Position numbers and translations under genes: made by a program
In this document: piece by piece, positions 1 to 10,500 of the stretch
Numbering within the stretch: position 1 is the stretch's first letter
Layout of the letters: each line of letters begins with the position of its first letter
Source: a bacterium
Lineage (GTDB): Bacteria > Patescibacteriota > Saccharimonadia > Saccharimonadales > SZUA-47
Assembly (NCBI GenBank): GCA_030427125.1
Contig: JAUHXF010000007.1
Location: forward strand, 1-49,684
Length of the DNA stretch: 49,684 nucleotides
Direction of reading: 5' to 3'
Notes under the pieces: model-generated
Seen by the model: only the letters and a program-made list of their open reading frames with translations
Database searches by the model: none
What the model was told of the DNA's origin: nothing

Positions 1-515
1 CCAATGTTCATGGTGAGCCAGAGTGGTTGGCTCCAGTCAATGTTTGGGAGAGCAGTCACATCACCAAGATAGACAGAATAGTAGCCATCACGAATGGATA
101 CTTGGTTACCACCAGTTCTGGTTTCTACCCAGACACAGTCATCAGTGCCACCACCAACACAGGCACCTTGGCTAGATGCCCCAGCTGCAGCAGAGTCATA
201 CAGCTTGAACTCGATGTTGTAGTCACCATCAGGGACTAAGGAGCCTGTGTTGGTGAGGATCCTACCCTGGAAGTTAAGGGTGTTGGTTTGGGCGGTGGCT
301 GTATCAAATTGTAAAACACCAATAACCGCACTGAGTGGGACGAACACAAAAGCAATTGCGATCACTGCTCCTATGTACCTCAGTGCGGATACGGATGTTT
401 TACTCTGTTGGACTTTTTTTGCTATAAAAAAAGCACAAACCTTGGCTTTAACCAAAGCTTGTGCATCGCTTATAACTTCTAACGCTTTGCGGGCGTCCCT
501 TCCCGATTGGAGCAT
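1..515 (-). CDS. 5' end of a tail-fibre-like secreted surface protein, truncated by the window edge; paralog of the 3252-aa ORF
   Basis: Not in the ORF track. Minus-strand translation from ATG at 515 reads MLQSGRDARKALEVISDAQALVKAKVCAFFIAKKVQQSKTSVSALRYIGAVIAIAFVFVPLSAVIGVLQFDTATAQTNTLNFQGRILTNTGSLVPDGDYNIEFKLYDSAAAG...IRDGYYSVYLGDVTALPNIDWSQPLWLTMNI. This matches AQTNTLNFQGRLLTNSGTLVPDGNYHIEFKLY...IRDGYFSVYLGDVTSLPDIDWSQALYLGMNV in the 3252-aa ORF. Confidence 0.85.
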   Translation of the reverse strand, partial: MLQSGRDARKALEVISDAQALVKAKVCAFFIAKKVQQSKTSVSALRYIGAVIAIAFVFVPLSAVIGVLQFDTATAQTNTLNFQGRILTNTGSLVPDGDYNIEFKLYDSAAAGASSQGACVGGGTDDCVWVETRTGGNQVSIRDGYYSVYLGDVTALPNIDWSQPLWLTMNI

Positions 516-735
516 TTTGTTTTTACCTATTTTTGTTTCACTTCTTTTTTTGGTTGTTTTTATTTGAAGTGATTTTTGATGTTTTACGAACGCAGTCCGT
601 GACTTGAAAATACCGTAAGCAAGTTACGAAAGCAAGGTTTTTGTACACTTTTTTTGTTCAATATGGTTGATTCTGTGGATTAATGTTGTTAATTATTACA
701 ACATTATGAGCAACCCTACTTCTTGCTCAACAGCA

Positions 736-1362
736 CTACCGCGTATTTGAGGTATGAGCAAAAATATACCGCATTTCGTCATCAAATCTTGCATGATCAT
801 CATGATCATTGAGGAATCGTTCGTATCCGCCCCAATCATATAATCTGTATATTCTATCTGGTACTACCCAGTCTGATTTCCAGTCCCCGATGTAGTACTG
901 CAGACTTGAATAAGGATATGAATAGTAGTCCTTTGGATTCTTGTGGATGTACCTCGTTATATGCAGCAGATATGGATCACTGGTGATTCGAGAGGCTTTA
1001 TATACTCCCTGGAACAGCGGACCTACTCTTCCGTACTTCTTATTAAAGTATTGCGTATACGTTCCGATGACTTTTCGCATAAGCTCTGGAATAGAATCGA
1101 TATCGTTGTTCAGATAAAAGAACAGGTGATAGTGATTGGGCATCAGGCAGTATGACAAAAGCTCCACCCTACCTGCATAAGATTCATACTCTTTACCGCG
1201 ACTATTTTTTTCTTTATCTCGCGTGAGGTGTCGTTTCAACAAGCCAAGGAACATATGATAATCTTGTTCATCCTGAAAAATGATACGCTTATCTACACCA
1301 CGGTTATAGATGTGGTAGTATGCATCCTCCTCATATTGCTTCACGATATTCCTACTCGGCAT
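736..1362 (-). CDS. IS200-like Y1 transposase of the REP-associated (RAYT) type
   Basis: 208 aa; HUH motif in CLMPNHYHLFFYL, then TYTQYFNKKYGRVGPLFQGVYKA with the Tyr region typical of Y1_Tnp/RAYT proteins, and YIHKNP. Palindromic repeats lie immediately upstream. Confidence 0.85.
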   Translation of the reverse strand: MPSRNIVKQYEEDAYYHIYNRGVDKRIIFQDEQDYHMFLGLLKRHLTRDKEKNSRGKEYESYAGRVELLSYCLMPNHYHLFFYLNNDIDSIPELMRKVIGTYTQYFNKKYGRVGPLFQGVYKASRITSDPYLLHITRYIHKNPKDYYSYPYSSLQYYIGDWKSDWVVPDRIYRLYDWGGYERFLNDHDDHARFDDEMRYIFAHTSNTR

Positions 1363-1404
1363 ACCCCAACCCTACCACAACCACGTACCACACCGCAACC
1401 CTTC

Positions 1405-1484
1405 ATGCAGAGGTCGGACCTCTGCATAAGTGTACTCAAACTCTTCTGACTTATGTATGTTATGCAAAGGTCCGACCTCTGCAT
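1405..1484. repeat. REPIN-like inverted pair of 23-nt palindromes
   Basis: 1405-1427 ATGCAGAGGTCGGACCTCTGCAT (perfect 11+1+11 palindrome) and 1462-1484 ATGCAAAGGTCCGACCTCTGCAT (the reverse complement of the first with one substitution), 34 nt apart. Confidence 0.85.
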
Positions 1485-1571
1485 AGGGGTTGCTAGATTT
1501 AGGTGTCTGTGTGGTGCGTATAAAGAGGCTTTGGTTTTGCACTAGAGCCCTAGCCTGTAGATACTTGTTGG

Positions 1572-4500
1572 TTATTGGATGACGATGTAGTCGAACGAGT
1601 AGTCTGTGTTCTCTTCTGGCGCATCAACAAAGTTGATGGTAAATCCTGTCGCGGTTGTTTCAACAAAGTATCGTACTGACGCGCTGGCTGCGTCTTTCGC
1701 TGTAACTGCGATACGCGGCTCAACATCATATGCTTCGTCGAATGTTACCTCGATTTGTTCCCCATCGCTAACTGTTGTGCCTGTCTGTACTTCAACGAAC
1801 CCTGCTGTATCGTTACCTTCCACAATGTAGTATGAACCAGTTCCGGCTGATGCGCCTAGAACTGCAGTAGCAGTAGCACCTGCTGTGATAAATTTACCGT
1901 TAACCTTTAAGTCTTGCACTTCAGTTACACCAGTTACTGTTAGCGATGCAACTGTTGCAGTTTCTGTTACAGTAAGTTTTTCTGTAGTAGTTTGATTAGT
2001 TACAACAAGATTCTTTTTTGTCAGATTGTTAGTTGATGACTCAAGCACGTCAAGTCTTGATTCATTATTCTGTACAATCACGTCTAGTTGCTTTATTCCA
2101 TTAATTGAGAGTGCACTCATTTCAGTGTATTTCACGCCTTTTAGAGTGCCACCCGGCTTATCATATTCTGCCAGCAATGGAGACACAGCTTCTACTTCTT
2201 CGGCGATAAAACCAAGACTGTGCCCTTCTCCTACAGTATTCCAGTCATATTCACGAGGTCTCAATTGACGAATCTCTTCTAGACCCAACGTAAGATCTTG
2301 TTTATTGTCCTTGTACTTGGCAAGTGATGTACAAGCGCCTATTTGATAATTGCCAAGCCCGTCGATTCCGCTCCTACATACGTTCGCGCTTGTTCCATAA
2401 GCAGACGGAGTACCTAATACGCTCGAAGCAGATATGTAAGTACCAAAAAAGCCAGCGCTTGTAATTGTTGCGTTTTGAGGGCGTAAGTACAAATTAGAGT
2501 TAGAACTTCCATTACCTGTGTCAATATACCCATTTGTTCCATTATGGTGTACCCGAGTGAAGTTCGTACCGCTACCTGAGGCCCGGACATATACATCACC
2601 ACCATTAGCATCCACATCGTTAAAGTCAAAGTTTGCACCGTTGCTTATTTCGGAGTTTCCTACAGCATTGGCTGCAATCTCCGCAGCTGCTACACCATTT
2701 GTTGCGATCTCGCTTGTTCCAACACTATTCGCTGCTAAGTCGCTCGCTGTAAGTGAATTATTTGATACCTCAGACGTGCCAACACTACCTGCTGCAAGAC
2801 TTCCAGCAGTAAGGCTGTTGTCAGCTATTTGGGCATCACCGATACAGTTGCCTGTTATACCGACTGTTGTAGTTCCTACACTTATACATGTGCCCGCACC
2901 TACCGTGAGAGTAACCCCTCCAGATGCACCACCACCTGTAAGTCCGTTACCTGCTGTTACTGCTGTGATGTCACCACCACTGTTTGTGTCTATATCAGCC
3001 TGACAGGTGCCGCCCGTGATGATACCACCGGCTATGATTATGCTCTCGATATACGCATTACCACCACAGCTTACGGTCACACCATTTGATGAACCAACGC
3101 GGAATCCAGTACTAGAGCTGATGATACCCGTCACATCTAGTGGGAAGGCTGGTGTTGTGTTTGCGATACCTACGTTACCTCCGGTACTGATGACAAGGTT
3201 ACTTGCTCCAGATATGCCGAGACGTAGATTACCTTGGTCTGCACCTGCCGCTTCTATAACACCGAGGCTATAGTCACGATCTGAGCCACACTCTGCAGCA
3301 TTACAGAATATGTGTAGACTTGCTGGCCCAAGGTAGAGATCTTGCCAACGAGCTGCAGAGCTACCAAGATCATATGTATCATCTGCACTCGGCAATACGT
3401 TTGAGTCTACTTCGCCATTAAACGTGATTGTGTCTGTATCGAGGTTACCCAATTCTACGTTTCCGTCAACAAGCAAGTCGTTAGTAAAGCGTCCAGTACC
3501 TTCAACGTCTAGCTTATAACTCGGGGTGTTGTCGCCGATTCCAACGTCACCACTTCCATCAACAGTCAATACAGAAGTACCACTATTCTGGACATCAAAC
3601 ACTTGTGTATCAGCGCCTTGGATATTTACGATGAAGTCTGAGTCTGTTGTCGTGTTCGTGAGGTTGAACAATATATCACGATTGTTTGTTGTGTCTAATT
3701 GGTTGCCATTGTCGTACGCTGTCTGAAGCGTAACCGCACCTGCACCTGAACCACCACAGTTACCCCAGGTAGGGGCGCCCGTACCGTTTGATAGTAAACA
3801 CTGCCCAGAAGTACCAGCTCCACTATTTGCAAATGCCGCACCTGTAGAGTAGTAAATTCCTCCAGCTGCACCTGCAGCAGTTAGACCAGTACCGCCGTTG
3901 GTAGTTGACAGATTTCCTGTATAGCTCAATGAGTTGAGAGCGAGCGTCCCTGATGAAAGCGTGCCGCTGTTATCTCCGTCAAATATGTAGGCCTCAACAG
4001 TTGCTTCATCGGCACCGACTGCAGAAGGGACGACCCATGTAAAGCCACCCGTTGCATTGTCATATGTTAGGAGGAAGTCATCAGTCGGTGCATTTGTCGC
4101 TTCGAGATCTACTTCTTGAATAGTCCCGTTAGCTATCTCACCACTATCAATTGTGGTACCAAACTCATTATTAAGTGTTACTGAACCTCCAGCACCAAGT
4201 GTAATTGAACCACCACCAGTTAACCCTGTGCCTGCTGTTACCGTTAGTGTTGTATTTCCTTGCACAGCAGTACCTGCGATAGATCCATAATCTACTTCTA
4301 TGTCGTTTGCATTAACAGATATACCTGTTCCTGCTCCAACTGACACATCATATATGCCAACTGTGCCGCCACCAATTAATCCTGAGCCTGCAGTCACACC
4401 AGTAGTAGCATATGTTGCAATATTACCGGTTGTGAGTACAGTACCACCGTTCGTAAATGTGAATGTCTGATCTCCGGTGAGAACACCTGCATCGATTGTA

Positions 4501-7500
4501 GCGAAGTCAGTACCACCTCCAGACTCTCTGACTCGTAGTTCACTATCTTGGTTGTTCAATTCTATATCAAACGCCCCTGTCTGACTCCAGCTTGAGGTAA
4601 GGGCTCCTAAGTTGAATGTCGCTGAGCTTCCAAGTGCTGTTACACCTCCACCAGACAGACCGTTGCCGGCAGTTAGAGTGAGTGATGAGTTAGCTAGTGC
4701 TCCATTCGCCACTGTACCTGCACCGAGTGCAGCACCATCGACGTTACCTGAAGAACTAATAGTAAGGTTGTTGGCTATTTGTCCGTCGTTTAGGTCACCT
4801 GTGTAGCTGAGTGAGTTAAGAGCAAGAGTGCCTGAGCTGAGGGTACCGGTGTTGTCTGCGTCGAAGATATAGCTTTCGACAGTAGCTTCATCGAGGGTGG
4901 TACCAAGGGTAGCTGGATCTACCCAGGTAAAGCCACCAGTAGCTAAGTCATAGCTCAGGATATAGTTGTCTGTTGGTGCATTAGTTGCTTCGAGGTCTAT
5001 CTCTTGGATAGTTCCATTCACTATCTCACCACTATCTACGTTAGTGCCTAAGGTAGAGGCAATAGTGATTGTCCCTGCTCCGTTCGTGACGGTGATGCCA
5101 GTGCCTTGGGTGAGGGTTGCTGCGGTTGGGGCACCTGAGCCATCACCAATGAGGAGTTGACCGTTGCTTAATGTACCAGTTGAAGTAATAGCTCCTGTAC
5201 CGTTACCGAATAGGACACCAGCTGCAAGGGTGGTGGCGCCGGTGCCGCCTGAGCTGACTGGCAGTGTGCCTGTAAAGCTAATTTGACCTGAGGCATTAAG
5301 GGCGATGTTACCTGTTGCAGATACTGCGACAGTACCTGATGCATCAGGAAGGGTGATCGTCCTATCTGCAGTAGCGTTAGCTGCGGTGAGGAGTGTTTCG
5401 TTTGTATTAGCTGAGCTACCTTCAAAGAGAAGACCTGTGGTACCAAAAATAACTTGGTTGGCGGAGAGAGCTGGGTTAGAGGCAAGGGTTTGTGATTGAT
5501 CTAGGGAAATCGTAGGTGTAGAGCCTTCACCGCTACCACCAGTGACAGTGAGACCACCAAGACTTGCTGCTGAGATAGATTGGACGTAGTTGCCTGATGT
5601 ATTCGTACCAAGAGTGGCATTTATTGCAGTATTACCTGCTGCAGTGAGACGACCATCTGCATCAACTGTGAAGGTTGCGACAGTTGAAGCTGAGCCATAG
5701 CTACCAGAGCCAACAGTCGTACTTGCAAGCTCTGAAGCTCCGACCGCATTAGCAGCTATCTCTGCAGAGTCGACACCGTTTGTGGCTATTTCTGATGTAC
5801 CAACAGCCCCCGCCGCTATCTCATCAGAATCAACAGAATCTGTTGCTAGAGAAGCGGCTGTCAGTGAGTTGTCCTGTATCTCTGAGTCATCTAGGGTGTT
5901 CTGTGCTAGTTCTGTTTCAAGGATTTCTCCTGCATCAAAGGTGACGGTAGCTCCAGTGAAGTCGGCAGTGTCTACATCAAGGAGATCAATACCACCAGAG
6001 TCAACACGGAAGAGAGTTGAGCCATTGTTTTGGAAGGCTATTTCTGAGGTTGAGCTTGCTGCTATGTTGACGATGAAGTCTGAGTCAGTAGTGGTGTTGG
6101 CAAGGGTGAAGCCAATGTTACGGTTGTTGGTTGTGGTGATGATGTTGCCTTGGCCATATGCTACTTGAAGGGTAACAGCACCTGCACCTGAGCCACCACA
6201 GTTACCCCAGGTTGGTGCACCTGCACCGTTACTGAGGAGACATTGACCTGCAGTACCTGCACCTGAGTTAGCAAAGGCTGTACCTGTTGAGTAGTAGACA
6301 CCTCCGGCTGCACCTGCTGCAGTGAGGCCTGTACCACCTTCAGCTACTGTTAGGTTTCCTGTGTAGCTGAGAGAGTTAAGCGCAAGGGTGCCTGAGCTGA
6401 GTGTGCCTGAGTTATCTCCATCAAAGATGAAGGCTTCTACTTCAGCTTCTGAGAGAGTCGTACCAACGGTACCGCCATCAATGTAGGTGAAGCCACCGGT
6501 GGCATTGTCATAGCTGACAAGATAGTTATCTGTACCAGCACCTGCAACGTTAGTAGATTCTAGGTCTATAGCTTCAAGAGTGCCGTTGGTTATTTCTGAG
6601 CCTTCGATGCTTGTACCAAGCGTAGATGCAATCGTGATGCTACCTGCTCCATTGGTGACGGTGACACCTGAGCCTTGGGTAAGCGTCGCTACAGTTGGTG
6701 CACCTGTACCGTCACCAATGAGGAGCTGACCATTTGTTAAGACACCTGAGTTTTGAATAGCGCCAGTACCGTTACCAAGCAATACTCCTCCACTTGTGAG
6801 AGTAGCTGCGCCAGTACCACCACGGTTAACAGGCAATGTGCCTGAAGTCACTGCTGATGCGTCAATTGCAATTGGCGCGTTGCCAGCAGTAGTGAGCCGT
6901 CCGTCTGCGTCTACTGTAAATGTCGCTACACTTGATGCTGAGCCATAGCTACTTGCAGTGACTGCAGTAGAAGCAAGTTGGGTTGCACCAATGCTACCTG
7001 AAGAGATACTTAGGTTAATATCACTGCCTGTTGGTGAGACACCGATCTGAGAGTTGCCAACAATATTAAGACCACCAGTGAGAGAGTTAAGTGATGTGAC
7101 CCCGCCTGCACCTGCAATAGATGCTTGAGATACCCAGGTGAAGCCACCTAATGCATCGTCATAGGTTGCTACATATGCATCTTCAGAAGCACCAGGTGCA
7201 ACAGTGTTGTCTAAGTCTGCAGCAAGAATAGTGTCGTTCGTTATCTCACCTGTCTCAATGGTGCTTCCAAGATCACTATTGAGGGTGAGTGTACCACCGG
7301 CACCAAGAGTTAATAATCCACCACCAGATAAGCCAGTACCACCATTGATGGTGATAGTGGTGTTACCTTCGACGGCAGAGTTTGCAACGACACCATATAT
7401 TACATCTATATCATTTGCATTAGCTGTGAGTCCATTGCCTGCTCCAACGTCTAGAGTAAGAATTCCGTTTGTTCCACCGCCCGATAAACCAAACCCTGCA

Positions 7501-10500
7501 GTTACACCTGTTGTCGCGTATGTATCTACATTACCCGTCGTTAATACTGATCCTCCGGACCCAAAGGTATACGTCTGATCAGAAGCCAATCCACTGACAT
7601 TAAATTCACCGTAATATGTGCCCGTGTCGTTAAGTATTGCTAGTTGACTGTCTACGTTGTCTAGAACTATATCAAAGGCTGCTGTTTGGCTCCAGTTCGC
7701 AGTGAGATCACCTAATGCAAGGGTTGGAGTTGAACCAACTCCTGCTGTGCCACCCTGCAACCCATTACCAGTTGTAATGCTTTCTACGTAATTGCCTGTT
7801 GTTTCTGTACCAAGTGCTATGCTTGCACCAAGAAGTGACACATTCGCAGATAATGCACCGTCGTCTACGGTGCTTGAAGAGCCTATTGTTAGAGTATCGT
7901 TAACATTTACATCATCCAATGTGCCTGTATAACTAAGACTATCTAATGCAAGTGTACCTGAGCTTAAGGTACCAACGTTATCTCCATCAAAGATGAAGGC
8001 TTCTACTTCTGCCTCTGAGAGCGTGACACCAACTGCAGATGGATTAACCCATTCAAAGCCACCTGTTGCAGAGTCAAATGTCAAAATATAGTCATCAGTT
8101 CCAGCTGCAGTCACCTCTAAGTCGACACCTTCGATAGTGCCATTAGTAATCTCAGAGCCTTCGATGGTAGTGCCAAGTGAGGAGTTGAGTGTGACAGAAC
8201 CACCAAGTGACGGTGTGCCGCCTCCTGTAAGACCTGTTCCTGCGGTAACTGTAATACTACTATTTGTAAGCTCGGCGTTTTCAATTGTTTGACCAAGCAC
8301 ACTCACTTCACCGTCGGCATTTGGAAATGTGTATAGTCTGTCTGCTGTAATATCCGCAACATCTAATTCACCATAGAATACACCCGAAGCCTCTCTGATT
8401 CGCAGCTCAGAGCCAGCGTTGTCCAAAACAATATCAAAACTAGCAGACTGCACCCAGTCGGCGGTGAAGTCGCCGAGGTCTAGTGTGCGTGAACCTCCTA
8501 GGGTTATTGCGCCACCACCAGTTAAACCATTCCCGGTGTTAACACCTAGAGAGTCATTGACTAAGTCTGTAACACCGGATGAATTTATAGTTACTTCACC
8601 GGTTAGTGTTGTAAATGTTGGAACACCCAAAGCGTCTGCAAGAAGTACTTGGCCTGCTGTGCCAATTGCTGTCTGGATTGCGTTTGTACCGTCACCGTAA
8701 ACGACTCCGTTCACAGCTATTGAAGTAACACCCGTACCACCGTTACTCACTGCAAGCGTACCTGTTATCTCACTTGTCAGATCGATGCTACTCCCGAGCA
8801 GTGATACATTTGCTGAGAGTGCACCATCGGCTACTGAGCCTGCCGCTGAGATAGTAAGGTTATCGTCAACTTCTAAATCCTGAATACTGTTTCCAAGCAA
8901 CGATACATTGGCACTTAAGGCGCCATCTGCGACAGAACCTCCAGCAGATATTGTGAGATCATCTGCTGCTTCAGCGTCTGATATGACACCATCATCGGCG
9001 ATAGTGTCAGGAGTTGCGTCATACGTACCAGTTGTTTCTGTACCAAGAGTGATAAGTCCGTCGTCTAGTGCATCAAGATCAGCTTCGCTGAATGTTGTTG
9101 TTCCTACAATTAAGTTACCTGTGACGGTTAGGTCACCGCCAATTGTTGCATTGTTTGTTACGTTCAACGCTGTACCAGCTCCTGTTAGTGAAAGTAATCC
9201 TGTGATAGTTGGAGCCGAGTCGAGATTTACAGTGACCGTATCGGTTGCTCCCACTACTGTATTAATGTTAGTACCACCTGCGATATCTATTGTGTCTGTA
9301 TCATCTATTGTTTGAGTTGTGCCACTGTCTGCAGTCAGGCTAAGGTTAGTAAAACCACCACCGCCAACAACACAGCTACCCCAAGTAGGAACACCACTAG
9401 ATACTAATAGACACTGACTCTCGCTACCTATGCCTAGGCTTGATAGAGTATTCGCTGCAGATGCAAATACTAAATCACCGGTCGTGTAGCTTGTTAGGCC
9501 CGTACCGCCGTTAGAAACAGCAAGTGTACCAGTTATTTCACTTGTTAAATCTATTGAGCTACCTAATAGTGAGACATTGGCAGACAAAGCTCCATCAGCC
9601 ACTGAGCCTGCAGCAGAGATAGTTATCGCATCGGATACCTCCAGGTCTTCAATTGTTGCACCAAGTAAGGATACATTCGATGATAACGCCCCATCAGCAA
9701 CAGAGCCACCAGCTGAGATCGTGAGATCATCGGCTGCTTCTGCGTCAGATATGACACCGTCATCGGCGATGGTGTCAGGTGTTGAGTCATAAGTGCCTGT
9801 TGTTTCCACTCCTAGTGTAATAGTTCCGTCGTCTGCAATCGTATCAGGAGTAGTATCACCACCACCACCCGACACAACAGAGCCTTGTGAAACCCATGTA
9901 AAACCACCTGTTGCATCATCATACGTGAGAACATAACCGTCTTCAGTAGCTCCAGGTGCTACGGTGTTATCAAAGTCGACAGCTAGGATTGTGTCATTAT
10001 CTATCTGTGTTGTTGTGACAGAATTTAGAACTGCAAGAGTCCCTAATCCTAGATTGGTTCGAGCTGCAGCAGCTGTCGTTGCGCCAGTACCACCATTAGA
10101 TACAGATAGTGTACCTACTATTTCACTGGTTAGATCTATTGAGCTTCCAAGCAATGACACGTTCGTGGACAATGCCCCATCAGCGATAGAACCGCCGGCT
10201 GAGATGGTGAGGTTGTCGTCAACTTCTGCGTCCTGGATACTATCACCAAGCGTTGTTTCCAGTTGACCAGCAACAACCTGGAGTCCAGCGCCGGTGAAAT
10301 CTGTAATAGTATCTAGACCTCTTGTGATGCTTGCTATCGTGAGTCCATTAAATACAGGTGAAGAAGTTGCAGCAAGATCTTGAGGCGTGGAAAGAGTTAT
10401 CGTCGAACCAACCGATGCTACGTTTATTTGGTTAGAGGTACCCTGAACCAATAGAGCTCCTGTCAAACCATTTACAGAAGCTACACTTCCGGCTGCACCT

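Noticed and set aside
1405-1484. CRISPR or terminator interpretation of the palindromes
   Set aside because: Only two inverted copies per site with no direct-repeat/spacer array and no cas genes; no T-run following the stems.
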